Position numbers and translations under genes: made by a program | Assembly: GCF_023016065.1 (NCBI RefSeq) | Contig: NZ_JALKAQ010000010.1 | Coordinates: forward strand, 1 to 64,000 | DNA: 64,000 bases | Origin: Marinobacter sp. S0848L | Lineage (GTDB): Bacteria > Pseudomonadota > Gammaproteobacteria > Pseudomonadales > Oleiphilaceae | Direction: 5' to 3' | Notes under the pieces: model-generated | Databases searched by the model: none | What the model saw: only the letters and a program-made list of their open reading frames with translations | Told to the model about the DNA's origin: nothing | Part shown: positions 27,894 through 39,844 of the stretch, piece by piece | How positions within the stretch are numbered: position 1 is the first letter of the stretch | How the letters are laid out: each line of letters starts with the position of its first letter

Positions 27894-29684
27894 ATGGCTG
27901 ATTATCAAGCCCCCCTTCGTGATATGAGTTTCGTTCTGAACGAAATGTTTGATGCGCCTGCTTTGTGGGCTTCACTGCCAAGAATTGCCGAAAACGTTGA
28001 TCCGGAAACGGCCGATGCCATTTTGGAAGAAGCTGGAAAAATCACCGGCGGCGTTCTGGCCCCTCTGAACCGCGAAGCCGACGAACAAGGTTGTAAGTGG
28101 GACGAAGGCGAAGTAACCAGTCCGGAAGGTTTCAAAGAGGCCTACCAAACCATCGTAGAAGGTGGCTGGAATGGACTGGGTGGCAACCCGGAATTCGGCG
28201 GCATGGGCATGCCCAAAACACTGGTCGCGCAATTTGAAGAAATGATGCAGGGCGCCAACATGGCGTTCGGCCTGGCACCCATGCTGACCGCTGGTGCCTG
28301 CCTGGCGTTGAACGCCCACGGCAGCCAGGAGCTGAAAGAAAAATACCTGCCGAACATGTACTCCGGTGTATGGTCCGGCGCCATGGACCTGACCGAGCCC
28401 CACGCCGGTACTGATCTGGGCATCATTCGCACCAAAGCAGAGCCAAACGACGACGGCTCCTTCAATATCACCGGCACCAAGATCTTCATCACTTGGGGCG
28501 AGCACGACATGGCGGAGAACATCATCCACCTGGTGCTGGCTAAGCTGCCGGATGCGCCTAAAGGTCCGAGGGGTATCTCCTTGTTCCTGGTTCCGAAGTT
28601 CATGGTTAACGACGACGGCTCACTGGGCGAGCGCAACCAGTTCAGCTGTGGCTCCATTGAAAAGAAAATGGGCATCAAAGGTTCCGCTACCTGTGTGATG
28701 AACTTTGATGGCGCCAAAGGTTGGTTGGTCGGCGAAGAAAACAAAGGCCTGAACGCCATGTTCACCATGATGAACTACGAGCGTCTGGGTGTGGGTATTC
28801 AAGGCATCGGTGCTGCTGAAGCCTCTCTGCAAAGCGCTCGTGAATACGCCAACGAGCGTATCCAGAGCCGTGCGCCGACTGGCGCCCAGCAGCCAGAAAA
28901 AGCCGCAGACCCGATTCTGGTACACCCGGATGTGCGTCGCATGCTGCTGACCATGAAGAGCTACGTTGAAGGCGGCCGTGCTTTCTCTACCTACGTCGCC
29001 AAGTGGCTGGACATCTCCAAGTACTCCGACAACGACGAACAGCGCAAACACGCAGAAGGCATGGTTGCTTTGCTGACGCCGGTTGCCAAAGCCTTCCTGA
29101 CCGACCGTGGTCTGGAAACCACCATCATTGGCCAGCAGGTCTTCGGTGGCCACGGCTTTATCCGCGAGTGGGGTCAGGAGCAGCTGGTTCGTGACTGCCG
29201 CATCACCCAGATCTACGAAGGCACCAACGGTATCCAGGCTATGGACCTGATGGGCCGTAAAGTCGTAGCGAGCCAGGGCAAGTTGTTTGAACTCTTCGCA
29301 GAAGACGTTAGCGCATTCATCGAAGAAAACAGCAGCGATGAAGCCTTGCGCCCCTACCTCGAGCCGCTGGCGGCTTCACTGGAGCGACTGTCTGACACCA
29401 CCGAGCACGTCATCAAGCAGGCTGCTGAAAACCCCAACGCCATCGGCGCTGCGGCAGTCGACTACCTGGACATGTTCGGTTACACCGCACTGGCCTATAT
29501 GTGGGTAAAAGCCGTTAAAGCGGCTGCACCGAAAGCAGAAGGCGACACTTCCGGTTTCTACACCGGTAAGCTGAAAACAGCACGTTTCTACTTCGAGCGT
29601 TTGCTGCCGAAAGCCGTGTCACTGGCTGAAGGTATCCGTAGTGGCAGCGATGCCATGATGGCGCTGGATGCTAACGAAATCTAA
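27894..29684 (+). CDS. Acyl-CoA dehydrogenase, ~600-residue type (second of tandem pair)
   Basis: This is a paralogue of the preceding gene, colinear throughout: start MADYQAPLRDMSFVLNEM, FAD segment TEPHAGTDLGIIRTKA, KIFITWGEHDM, and catalytic Glu in IYEGTNGIQAMDL near residue 440, with the extra C-terminal domain. It is 596 residues. Divergence in the N-terminal third and around residues 370-390 suggests different substrates. A terminator lies between the two genes, and no PsrA-like site was seen in front of this one, so regulation may differ. A second terminator follows at 29710. Confidence 0.93.
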   Translation: MADYQAPLRDMSFVLNEMFDAPALWASLPRIAENVDPETADAILEEAGKITGGVLAPLNREADEQGCKWDEGEVTSPEGFKEAYQTIVEGGWNGLGGNPEFGGMGMPKTLVAQFEEMMQGANMAFGLAPMLTAGACLALNAHGSQELKEKYLPNMYSGVWSGAMDLTEPHAGTDLGIIRTKAEPNDDGSFNITGTKIFITWGEHDMAENIIHLVLAKLPDAPKGPRGISLFLVPKFMVNDDGSLGERNQFSCGSIEKKMGIKGSATCVMNFDGAKGWLVGEENKGLNAMFTMMNYERLGVGIQGIGAAEASLQSAREYANERIQSRAPTGAQQPEKAADPILVHPDVRRMLLTMKSYVEGGRAFSTYVAKWLDISKYSDNDEQRKHAEGMVALLTPVAKAFLTDRGLETTIIGQQVFGGHGFIREWGQEQLVRDCRITQIYEGTNGIQAMDLMGRKVVASQGKLFELFAEDVSAFIEENSSDEALRPYLEPLAASLERLSDTTEHVIKQAAENPNAIGAAAVDYLDMFGYTALAYMWVKAVKAAAPKAEGDTSGFYTGKLKTARFYFERLLPKAVSLAEGIRSGSDAMMALDANEI

Positions 29685-29709
29685 AACGATTTCGTCAGTC
29701 CAGAAAGTG

Positions 29710-29739
29710 AAAAAGCAGGCCCAAGTGGCCTGCTTTTTT
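29710..29739. terminator. Terminator after the second acyl-CoA dehydrogenase
   Basis: AAAAAGCAGGCC (29710-29721) / GGCCTGCTTTTTT (29727-29739) with a 5-nt loop. The A- and T-tracts make it bidirectional, so it may also serve the convergent endA gene. Confidence 0.92.
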
Positions 29740-29761
29740 GTGGATGCTTACGCGGAAGTTT

Positions 29762-29872
29762 GGTGGCGTTCGGGAACTGCTTTCCAAAACCTTGCGTAGC
29801 CATGGATGGCGAAGCAGAGCGTACATGGACGTATTCACAGCGTGTTTTGGAAAGCAGTTCCCGAACGTCACC
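29762..29872 (-). repeat. Family A palindromic element E4
   Basis: The arms (29762-29790 and 29844-29872) pair at 28 of 29 positions, the exception being a G-T wobble. The inner arm sequence GGGAACTGCTTTCCAAAA is shared with the element at 57376. The core is in reverse orientation with variant hairpins: TACATGGACGTA keeps pairing through changes on both sides, and AGCCATGGATGGC is near consensus. It sits between the convergent second acyl-CoA dehydrogenase and endA. Confidence 0.87.
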
Positions 29873-29889
29873 TACTCCCAAAGTTTAGG

Positions 29890-30525
29890 TCACAGGCGGT
29901 TAATCAGGTCAGGGTTGGTCACAAATGGATTCTCATTACCCTGAATCTCTGCAACCCTGCGATGCCGAGTCAGTTCTCTATCATCTGGCGGATCAAGCTT
30001 GCTCCAGCTTTGGAATACCGGAGTCGCCCCCAGCCACGGCAAACCATAAGTATCCACCATGTAGGCCATGGTACGAGCAACATCACCCTTAATGCGCTCT
30101 GCCGGCTCAAAGAACTGATTATTCGTGCGAATACCGCACTCATCCCGATCAATCGCCGGACTCAAATCCTCATAACGCGCCGTCCGGCGCTTCAGCTCAA
30201 CGCGACTACGAACCGGCACCATATTGTGCAAATCCGACGCAATCTGCCGATAGCGATTGTCCCGCTTACACTGTGACTTCGTACCGCAATCCAAGGCAGA
30301 ACGAATATCGGCGAGCGGATAAATGTGCCCGTCGGTCATCACAAAACCTTTGGATTTAAACGGCTCATTGCAGAAAAAAGACGAACCGCCGTCCGCATAA
30401 AGATTGCCCCAAAACTCATTCTTCACCACCGATTCAGGATCACTGAATCGAGTGTTCTGGGCGATCACCATGCCTGTTGAAAGAGCGATAGCAAGTGTCG
30501 TGGGTATGGCTATTATTTTTTTCAT
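29890..30525 (-). CDS. endA: Endonuclease I family periplasmic/secreted nuclease
   Basis: This nonspecific DNA endonuclease is exported and may serve DNA degradation for nutrients. A signal peptide spans about residues 1-22 (IIAIPTTLAIALSTGMVIA). EndA/Vvn-type motifs: DLHNMVPVRS near residue 101 (the conserved D-H-N metal site region), FEPAERIKGDVART near 139, and C-terminal RRVAEIQGNENPFV. There are cysteines in FFCNEP, LDCGT, SQCKRD and DECGI, allowing two disulfides. The 211-residue length fits. The position after holA is where nadD lies in E. coli. Confidence 0.92.
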   Translation of the reverse strand: MKKIIAIPTTLAIALSTGMVIAQNTRFSDPESVVKNEFWGNLYADGGSSFFCNEPFKSKGFVMTDGHIYPLADIRSALDCGTKSQCKRDNRYRQIASDLHNMVPVRSRVELKRRTARYEDLSPAIDRDECGIRTNNQFFEPAERIKGDVARTMAYMVDTYGLPWLGATPVFQSWSKLDPPDDRELTRHRRVAEIQGNENPFVTNPDLINRL

Positions 30526-30707
30526 GGTCCATGTGCCTCACATCGTACATCGAGTGCCTGGGCCAATTAGAGAACTGGCTGATGGCTAAATGAACAGTTC
30601 GCCGAAATTATGACAGTGTGATCATTTATTAATGTGAAGTATGACACAGTGGTGGTTTCGCGGAAGCGCGTTTGGCCTGATTAATGTGTATGTTTGTTAC
30701 ACATTTC

Positions 30708-31715
30708 TCAGTTGGCACCGGCGAGCAGAGCCGACAGATCCCTGAGGTGATGCCATGGCGGAAGGTCGCCGTATCCCTTGGCCGCGCGGTCGGTGATACC
30801 GCAAAGCTGAATGGCGCGATGCAATTGAGCCAGGCTGAGCCTGCGTGCGGCGTGCTGAATAGCCCCCGCTCGCTTGGGCTGGAATACCCCCCGCTTTTTC
30901 AGAAAACCGGCCGGATTATCACCGGGAGGCAGGGCGGTTTTCAGCTCGATGATCAGATGCAGATCCCGAACCAGCACGCTGAGCAGGCCCAGCGGGTTTT
31001 CGCCTTCCTGTTGCAGGATGCCGATGATCTTTCCAGCATGTGCTGCTTTCCCGGCTAGAAGCTCAGTAACCAGCTCGAAACCGTTGAACCGGGCGCTGTC
31101 TTGTACCGCCATCTCTATGGTTTCTTCATCGATGGTTTTGCCATCAGACAGCAGGGTCAGCCGGTCCAGCTCTTGGCTCGCGGCAAGAAGGTTGCCTTCC
31201 AAACGTTCAGCCAACATCGCCAAAGCCCCACGGGTAATGTGCAGGCCCTGATTGCTGGCCCGCTGTTGCAGCCAGCCGGTAAATTTGTCCGAATCGACAG
31301 GCCAAACCGGCACGTGCACACCATTGGCCTGTAAATCTTTGTACCACTTGCGCTTGGTTTCCGCCGCATCAAGTTTGGCGCTGATCAGCAGCAGAATGAC
31401 ATCGTCAGGGGGGGATTGAAGAATCTGTTCCATCACCTTACGACCATCGCCGAGCTTGCCGGTCGGTAAATGGATCTCGATGCGCCGTTTCTCGGCAAAC
31501 AGGGACATGGCATTGCATTCGTTCGCCACCGAGCCCCAGTCCAGTTGCTGGTCGGCGTGGTAGGTCAGGCGATCATGAAAGCCTGCGCCCTTGGCGGCCT
31601 TACGGATCTGGTCGCAGCATTCCTGAACCAGAAGGGGTTCATCGCCAGAGACGAGGTAAACCGGTGCAAGACCCTTTTTTAATATTTGAGGGAGTTGGCC
31701 GGCCTGAATCTTCAT
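30708..31715 (-). CDS. holA: DNA polymerase III subunit delta
   Basis: HolA is the clamp-loader subunit that opens the beta sliding clamp. The 335-residue product starts MKIQAGQLPQILKKGLAPVYLVSGDEPLLVQECCDQI, the standard delta N-terminus (E. coli HolA is 343). LLLISAKLDAAETKRKWYK and NLLAASQELDRLTLL follow the AAA+-like pattern without a functional Walker motif, as expected for delta. It overlaps lptE by 4 nt and forms the leuS-lptE-holA operon. nadD, which often follows, is absent here. Confidence 0.96.
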   Translation of the reverse strand: MKIQAGQLPQILKKGLAPVYLVSGDEPLLVQECCDQIRKAAKGAGFHDRLTYHADQQLDWGSVANECNAMSLFAEKRRIEIHLPTGKLGDGRKVMEQILQSPPDDVILLLISAKLDAAETKRKWYKDLQANGVHVPVWPVDSDKFTGWLQQRASNQGLHITRGALAMLAERLEGNLLAASQELDRLTLLSDGKTIDEETIEMAVQDSARFNGFELVTELLAGKAAHAGKIIGILQQEGENPLGLLSVLVRDLHLIIELKTALPPGDNPAGFLKKRGVFQPKRAGAIQHAARRLSLAQLHRAIQLCGITDRAAKGYGDLPPWHHLRDLSALLAGAN

Positions 31716-32290
31716 GGCGACTCTGAGGGCTTCTGATCAGCGGAATGTGCTTCCAATGCAGCGTCTATACGCTCTTGGGTCATCGGAACCAGGCGGAATA
31801 TCACCTGCTGGGCGAGACGGTCGCCGAGCTGCTGTTGGAGTTCTTCTTCCTCTCGCTGTTTGGCCAGCACGTTGGTTTCATCGTAGCGATAGGTTTCGCT
31901 GGCGGTCAGATCTGTTGCAGCGATGAGAGGGACTTTATTGGCCGAGTGCAGCTCGATGGTCACACTGTGGCGCAGCACATACTCGGCGGCGGAAGCCTGG
32001 GCAGTGATGGCCGAAGCCCGACGATCCTGATTGTAATCCCTGAGCGTCAGCACGTAATCCGCGGTTTCGGTGGGCTCAAGCTTTATGCCACCCAGCGACA
32101 ATTGTTCGCGTACCGACTCGCAAAAGCGCGCTGGCAAAGAGTTTGGGCAGTCAATGGCCAGAGGCTGCAAAGCCGCTGGCACCGGCGAGGTGCCTCTTAG
32201 CTGAAAGCCGCAGCCAGAAACCGCAGTCGCGGTTATGACCGCAAGGAGCGATAACCGAAAGGTTTTCAGAGTCAGAGGCATCCATTTCAT
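31712..32290 (-). CDS. lptE: LPS-assembly lipoprotein LptE
   Basis: LptE is the outer-membrane lipoprotein that plugs the LptD barrel and helps deliver lipopolysaccharide to the surface. The signal sequence (about residues 8-27) ends in a lipobox-like VSGC with Cys near residue 27, followed by GFQLRG, the usual start of mature LptE/RlpB. The rest is a small beta-alpha domain and a Gln/Glu-rich helix (AKQREEEELQQQLGDRLA). 192 residues matches E. coli (193). The gene lies 1 nt from leuS and overlaps holA. Confidence 0.93.
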   Translation of the reverse strand: MKWMPLTLKTFRLSLLAVITATAVSGCGFQLRGTSPVPAALQPLAIDCPNSLPARFCESVREQLSLGGIKLEPTETADYVLTLRDYNQDRRASAITAQASAAEYVLRHSVTIELHSANKVPLIAATDLTASETYRYDETNVLAKQREEEELQQQLGDRLAQQVIFRLVPMTQERIDAALEAHSADQKPSESP

Positions 32291-32291
32291 A

Positions 32292-34904
<2,613 letters not shown>

Positions 34905-35030
34905 TCAGAATGATGTTCGAAAAGGCCGAACATTCTAACGCACCCGCGGCCTAACAGGTAGTCTGCCAATTTGTCGGACTTGTGCCAGACTTCCTATTGT
35001 TGAAGTTTTTCAGCCGATGAGAGGACGACC

Positions 35031-35585
35031 ATGACAGAACCCGAGCGCAACCATCTTTCCGGGAAGGCTCTTGAGGCCTATGACAGAATGCTTGAGCGGG
35101 TGCAGTCCCGTTTGCATATGTTTCAGGAAACTTCAGTGCAGACGCTGGAGGAAGAGGTTCAGAAAGCCGTCGAGTTCGAATACGAACTGGAAGAAATGAC
35201 CCGCGAGGAAGCCGATTTATTGGGAGCTTACCTGAAGCGAGATCTGGAGCACCTGATGCACTTTGTTGAGGAGACCGGCGAAGGGTTGAAGGAATGGCTG
35301 CAACTGGATATTTCCTTGTTGGAGCAGACCCTGACCGATCGGCTGTTGTCGGTGGCGGATCAAACCCTGGTGGACACGCTGGCACTGAAACAGAAACTCG
35401 AAAACGAAGAGGTAGGGCAGTACATTGCGGGGGAAGTGGCGACGGCAGGGATGTTTCGGTGCCTGAACTGCAGCCACATGCTGTGCCTGACCAAAACCAG
35501 TCATCTGGAGCCCTGTGAGGCGTGCGACTCCCACTATTTCGAGCGGGTAACGAGTCGCTGGCCAAACAGGACTGACAATGACTGA
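35031..35585 (+). CDS. ybeL: YbeL-type zinc-ribbon protein (DUF1451)
   Basis: The 184-residue protein has a long helical N-terminal domain rich in Glu, Leu and Arg (SGKALEAYDRMLERVQSRL) and a C-terminal zinc ribbon with two CxxC pairs: FRCLNCSHMLCL and EPCEACDSHYF. Length and layout match DUF1451 proteins such as E. coli YbeL, whose gene is also beside leuS. The function is not established. The gene is divergent from leuS, and its stop is 3 nt from the end of the convergent lnt. Confidence 0.88.
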   Translation: MTEPERNHLSGKALEAYDRMLERVQSRLHMFQETSVQTLEEEVQKAVEFEYELEEMTREEADLLGAYLKRDLEHLMHFVEETGEGLKEWLQLDISLLEQTLTDRLLSVADQTLVDTLALKQKLENEEVGQYIAGEVATAGMFRCLNCSHMLCLTKTSHLEPCEACDSHYFERVTSRWPNRTDND

Positions 35586-35588
35586 GGG

Positions 35589-37136
35589 TCAGTTTTTAGG
35601 AATCACACGCTCACGAACGAACACGATGAGGATCAGCGCCAACGTGAGCACCGGCCAGGACCCGGTTTGCATGTAGGGCGTGCTGCCGGTAGCGGTGAAG
35701 ACTTCGCCCGTCAGAACCGTTCGCTTGAACTGAGGCACCCGTTCCGTCATCTGGCCTTTTTCGTTGATGATGGTGGTGACCCCGTTGTTGGTGCCCCGCA
35801 ACATGTAGCGGCCTGTTTCCAGAGCGCGCATGCGAGCCAGCTGCAGGTGTTGCAGCGGACCGATGGAGTCCCCGAACCAGCCATCGTTGCTGATGGTCAG
35901 CAACAACCCGGAGTTACGGGCGTTGAAGGCCACAAAATCCGGGTAAGCCACCTCATAGCAAATGTACGGCATCACGTTAGTGCCATTGGCCTGCAGTGGT
36001 GACTGATTGTCAGGGCCGGGGGAAAAGCTGCTCATAGGGAGGTCGAAAAAACCGATCAAACCTCTAAGCAGCCCTTCCAGCGGAACGTATTCCCCGAAAG
36101 GCACGAGTTTCTGCTTGTGATAAATGCCTTCACCGTTACCCATCGCCATGATGCTGTTGTGGAAGGTGTTGCCTTCTCTCTTCTCGCTGTAGCCATACCA
36201 GGGAATGCCGGTGATCAGCGTGCTGTCTTCGCCCAGACGCTCCTGAATGTGAGCAATGATGGGGCCCGCTTGGTCTTGCGGAATCGGGATCGCCGTTTCG
36301 GGCCACAAAATGATGTCGGCTTGCCAGTGTTCCTCCGTCATTCCCAGATACGTAACAATCTGGTCGCGAAGAAAGTCCGGGTCCCACTTGATCTGTTGAG
36401 GAATGTTGCCCTGCATGGTGACAAAACTGACCGGTTCATCACTGATGGTGGTCCAATCGATTTTTTTCAGTGCTGGTGCAATACCCCAAGGCAACAGAGC
36501 CGCAAGGATTGTTGCGGCAGCCGCTTTAGTGCGGCCGGCTCGCAGCAGCCACCAGAATGCATAGGCGGCAGCGGCCGTGGCGGTCACCCAGAAGGTGATC
36601 CCGTGAACTCCGAGTACTGGCGCAAGGCCTGCAAGAGGGCCGTCGGTGTGGGCTGTGCCCAGATAAAGCCAGGGGAAACCGGTCAGCAGCCAGCCACGCA
36701 GCCAGTCTCCCAGCAACCAAATGGCGGGGAACAAAATCAGCCGACGAATCAGATTTTGCTTTGCCAGTTTGCCCCAGAACCAGAACGCCAGCCCGTGGAA
36801 CAAGGCAAGGCCTGCCACGAACAAGACCATCAGAATAATAGCAACCGGAATCGGCGTGTTGCCGTGCTCGCTGATGCTGATATAGATCCAGCTGGCGCCT
36901 GAACCAAACAGGCCAAGCCCGACCAGCCAACCGGTACGAAACAGTTTTCCAGAAGGCTGATGCAGTGCCACCAGAAGAATAAGAAACACAGACAGAGGCC
37001 CGAGCCACCAAAGATGGAATGGCGAGAACGTCAGCGTTTGCACAGCACCGGCGATCAGGAGGATCGCCGAGCTGAACCAGGGGTTAGCTGTAAACTTGAG
37101 GTTTAAAGGGTGTTCAGGTGTTGGCTCATGAGTCAC
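35589..37136 (-). CDS. lnt: Apolipoprotein N-acyltransferase
   Basis: Lnt adds the third acyl chain to the N-terminal cysteine of lipoproteins, completing their maturation at the inner membrane. About six hydrophobic segments occupy the first ~230 residues. The nitrilase-like periplasmic domain shows the catalytic triad: Glu in WPETAIPIPQ near 278, Lys in HKQKLVPFGEY near 343, and Cys in PYICYEVAYP near 392. The 515-residue length is normal. The start is GTG at 37136, overlapping the end of corC by 11 nt. Confidence 0.96.
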   Translation of the reverse strand: MTHEPTPEHPLNLKFTANPWFSSAILLIAGAVQTLTFSPFHLWWLGPLSVFLILLVALHQPSGKLFRTGWLVGLGLFGSGASWIYISISEHGNTPIPVAIILMVLFVAGLALFHGLAFWFWGKLAKQNLIRRLILFPAIWLLGDWLRGWLLTGFPWLYLGTAHTDGPLAGLAPVLGVHGITFWVTATAAAAYAFWWLLRAGRTKAAAATILAALLPWGIAPALKKIDWTTISDEPVSFVTMQGNIPQQIKWDPDFLRDQIVTYLGMTEEHWQADIILWPETAIPIPQDQAGPIIAHIQERLGEDSTLITGIPWYGYSEKREGNTFHNSIMAMGNGEGIYHKQKLVPFGEYVPLEGLLRGLIGFFDLPMSSFSPGPDNQSPLQANGTNVMPYICYEVAYPDFVAFNARNSGLLLTISNDGWFGDSIGPLQHLQLARMRALETGRYMLRGTNNGVTTIINEKGQMTERVPQFKRTVLTGEVFTATGSTPYMQTGSWPVLTLALILIVFVRERVIPKN

Positions 37137-37971
37137 TTCGGGTTACCTGCAGCAAACGGATGACACGGTTATCGGCGTTGGCAATGGTAAACTGCAAGCC
37201 GCCGAATTCAACCGTTTCACCGCGCCTGGGCAGGTGGCCAAACTCTTTCAGAACCAATCCACCGATGGTATCGAACTCTTCTTCGTCCATGCCGGTTTCG
37301 AAGAATTCGTTAAAATCATCGATCGGGGTAACAGCTTTCACCGCATAGGTGCCATCGCCTCGGGCCTTGATGTGGGTTTCTTCATCGAAGTCATGTTCGT
37401 CTTCAATCTCGCCCACAATTTGTTCGAGCACATCTTCAATGGTAATCAGGCCGGCTGTGCCACCGTATTCATCGACCACCATGGCCATGTGGTTGCGGTT
37501 CTCTTTGAACTCTTTGAGAAGCTGGTTCAGGCGCTTGCTCTCGGGTACAAAAGTCGGTGGACGAAGTATTCCGCGAATATGGGACCAATCCAGATCATCG
37601 TTAAGAGCCAGAGGCAAAAGATCTTTGGCCAATAACACACCCAGAATGTCGTCAGGGCTTTCACCGATGACCGGGAAGCGGCTGTGGGCAGAAGCAATGA
37701 TATCGGGAAGAAACTCTTTGGGGTCCTGAGAGGCTTTGACGGTGATCATTTGCGAGCGTGGAATCATAATTTCTTCCACACGCATATCAATCACCTGCAT
37801 CGCACCTTCAATAATGCTCATTGAATCGGTGTCGATGATTTCCTGGGACTCTGCATCCCTCAGGATTTCCAGTACGTCCTCTACGGACTCCGGCCCACTG
37901 GAAAAGGCCTGTGAAATACGCTCCAGCCAGGACTTGTTGCCCTGACTGCGACTCGACTGATCGTCGCTCAT
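37126..37971 (-). CDS. corC: CorC/YbeX family CBS-domain protein
   Basis: CorC-type proteins, with two CBS domains and a C-terminal transporter-associated domain, are linked to magnesium/cobalt efflux. The 281-residue protein has an N-terminal segment ([20 protein letters not shown]), CBS1 from [17 protein letters not shown]2 around [34 protein letters not shown], and the CorC_HlyC domain near the end ([16 protein letters not shown]). No membrane segment is seen. It follows ybeY with a 4-nt overlap, as in E. coli. Confidence 0.94.
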   Translation of the reverse strand: MSDDQSSRSQGNKSWLERISQAFSSGPESVEDVLEILRDAESQEIIDTDSMSIIEGAMQVIDMRVEEIMIPRSQMITVKASQDPKEFLPDIIASAHSRFPVIGESPDDILGVLLAKDLLPLALNDDLDWSHIRGILRPPTFVPESKRLNQLLKEFKENRNHMAMVVDEYGGTAGLITIEDVLEQIVGEIEDEHDFDEETHIKARGDGTYAVKAVTPIDDFNEFFETGMDEEEFDTIGGLVLKEFGHLPRRGETVEFGGLQFTIANADNRVIRLLQVTRSDS

Positions 37972-38441
37972 GAGTCTTTTTCCGTTTCCTCTGCTTCGTA
38001 AGGGTTAGCAAACCCGAGCTGCTCCAGCAGCTGGATTTCGAGGCTTTCCATCACCTCGGCATCACTGTCTTCAATGTGGTCGTAGCCCTGAAGATGGAGC
38101 ATGCCGTGAATAACCATGTGGGCCCAATGGGCCGCAGGTTCTTTATGCTGTTCTTGGGCTTCTTTTTCAACAACCGGCGCGCAAATAACAAGATCCCCGG
38201 CCAGAGGAAATGTTATACCCGCTGGTGCTTCAAATGGAAAGGACAAAACATTGGTAGGTTTGTCCTTTCCACGGTACTGAAAGTTCAGGGCTTGGCTTTC
38301 TTCCACGTCAACGATGCGAATCGTCACCTCGGAATCTGCATCACCCTGCCAGGCAAGCCCCGCCCATTTTTGGAGGCCGGATTCCTCAGGCAGGCCTTCG
38401 CCTTCGAAGGCATTCTGGAAATCAACGGTCAATTGACTCAT
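37968..38441 (-). CDS. ybeY: Endoribonuclease YbeY
   Basis: YbeY is a single-strand-specific metallo-endoribonuclease needed for 16S rRNA 3' maturation and ribosome quality control. The zinc motif [11 protein letters not shown], with three His ligands, is near residue 110, preceded by THVLSFPF-like [10 protein letters not shown]. The 157-residue length matches E. coli (155). It overlaps ybeZ upstream and corC downstream by 4 nt each. Confidence 0.96.
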   Translation of the reverse strand: MSQLTVDFQNAFEGEGLPEESGLQKWAGLAWQGDADSEVTIRIVDVEESQALNFQYRGKDKPTNVLSFPFEAPAGITFPLAGDLVICAPVVEKEAQEQHKEPAAHWAHMVIHGMLHLQGYDHIEDSDAEVMESLEIQLLEQLGFANPYEAEETEKDS

Positions 38442-39424
38442 GTGCGTGGGCCACTACCATCGTTGAATGAATCGTAAGCTTCAACGATGCGCTGAACCAA
38501 GGGGTGGCGAACCACGTCTTTTGATTCGAAACGGGTGAACCCGATGCCTCGCACGTTACTCAGAACGCTGGCCGCATGGATCAGCCCCGAATCCTGACCG
38601 CGCGGCAAATCCACCTGAGTGGTATCGCCGGTGATCACAGCGGTAGAGCCAAAACCAATCCGGGTCAGGAACATTTTCATCTGTTCCCGGGTGGTGTTCT
38701 GACTTTCGTCCAGAATAATAAAAGAGTTGTTGAGCGTACGACCACGCATAAACGCCAGTGGTGCAATCTCGATCACACTTTTTTCGATCAACCGGGTGGT
38801 TTGCTCAAACCCAAGCATTTCGTAAAGCGCGTCATACAGCGGGCGCAGGTAAGGGTCCACTTTCTGCGCAAGGTCACCCGGCAGAAACCCCAGCTTTTCA
38901 CCGGCTTCGACCGCAGGACGTACCAGCAAAATGCGCTTAACCTGCTCATCTTTCAAAGCTTCCACGGCACAGGCGACGGCCAACCAGGTTTTACCGGTAC
39001 CCGCAGGCCCAATACCAAAGTTGATGTCGTGGGTGCGAACGCTGTGCACATACTTCTGTTGGTTCTGGCCCCGAGGCTTAGCCGTCAACTTGGGTGTTTT
39101 GATGACGGTAATTTGCCCTTCGTTATAAGGCACGTCGTCCGGCAGCCGCTCTAGCCCGGTTTCCCGAATAAACAGGTGTACGGTATCTGGTGCGATATCG
39201 TCCACGGCTTCGGTTTCCCGGTACATGTGGCGAATAACTTCGGTGGCTGCGGCGACGTTTTCAGTGGCACCCTCAACCCGGAAGTGGTGGCCGCGACGGC
39301 CGACTTTTACCTGCAGACGCTTTTCGATCATCTTCAGGTGTTCATCAAATTGCCCACACAGCGTGGTGAGACGTCGCTGGTCTACGGGATGCAGGTCAAA
39401 TTGTCTGCTGTCTTGAGTGTTCAA
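38438..39424 (-). CDS. ybeZ: PhoH-like ATPase YbeZ
   Basis: YbeZ is a PhoH-family NTPase that acts with YbeY in rRNA processing. After an N-terminal KH-like segment, the P-loop [13 protein letters not shown] lies near residue 138, followed by [17 protein letters not shown] and the Walker B region [21 protein letters not shown]. 328 residues; E. coli YbeZ is 346-359 depending on start. The gap upstream to miaB is unusually wide (420 bp) and holds two palindromic elements. Confidence 0.95.
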   Translation of the reverse strand: MNTQDSRQFDLHPVDQRRLTTLCGQFDEHLKMIEKRLQVKVGRRGHHFRVEGATENVAAATEVIRHMYRETEAVDDIAPDTVHLFIRETGLERLPDDVPYNEGQITVIKTPKLTAKPRGQNQQKYVHSVRTHDINFGIGPAGTGKTWLAVACAVEALKDEQVKRILLVRPAVEAGEKLGFLPGDLAQKVDPYLRPLYDALYEMLGFEQTTRLIEKSVIEIAPLAFMRGRTLNNSFIILDESQNTTREQMKMFLTRIGFGSTAVITGDTTQVDLPRGQDSGLIHAASVLSNVRGIGFTRFESKDVVRHPLVQRIVEAYDSFNDGSGPRT

Positions 39425-39490
39425 TCTTACTCCGTATTGGTTTACTCCCTCTCGGTTCAGAAGGAGTTAGCATTTCTGGAAATGTGCGTT

Positions 39491-39604
39491 GGTTCAGGGT
39501 GGGTAAGGCTTTCCAAAAAACGCCACGTAAATACGTCCGTGTAGGGCTTCGTCGCGCCATCCCTGGCGCTCCAGATTTTTGGAAAGCCTTACCCACCCTG
39601 AACC
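39491..39604 (+). repeat. Family A palindromic element E5
   Basis: The arms (39491-39519 and 39576-39604) are perfect complements over all 29 nt, ending inside with CTTTCCAAAAA. The core is in forward orientation and is the most diverged: hairpin 1 ATACGTCCGTGTA, hairpin 2 GCGCCATCCCTGGCGC, with the second stem fully paired. It is the left member of an inverted pair with E6. Confidence 0.87.
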
Positions 39605-39709
39605 GTTCAAATAATGTGCAGGCCCGATAGTGAAAAAACAAGGCTTAGTGGATTCAATTTTGATGAATTTACATCGTTACTTTTCTGGAATGCCACTGTG
39701 AAATTAGAA

Positions 39710-39821
39710 GGAGGTGGGCCGGATGGGCCTCCCAAAAATTTCGTAGGCCATGGATGGCCGGAGAGAAGCGCACATGGATGTGCTCGTAGCGGTTTATGGG
39801 AGGCCCATCCGGCCCGCCTCC
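39710..39821 (-). repeat. Family A palindromic element E6
   Basis: The arms (39710-39738 and 39793-39821) pair at 27 of 29 positions, one of the exceptions being a wobble. The core (reverse orientation, TTTCGTAGGCC ... GCTCGTAGCGG) is identical to those at 41349 and 53834, although the arms of the three copies are unrelated outside the inner CCAAAAA. Confidence 0.88.
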
Positions 39822-39844
39822 CATCACCACACTAACGCTGAAAC

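Larger units (their letters stand above)
39425..39844. other. 420-bp gap between miaB and ybeZ
   Basis: In E. coli miaB and ybeZ are close together. Here the gap holds two family A elements (39491-39604 and 39710-39821), in opposite orientation, plus about 105 bp of AT-richer sequence between them. No credible gene or tRNA is seen. Together they may separate the two genes transcriptionally, in which case ybeZ needs its own promoter in 39425-39490. Confidence 0.8.
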
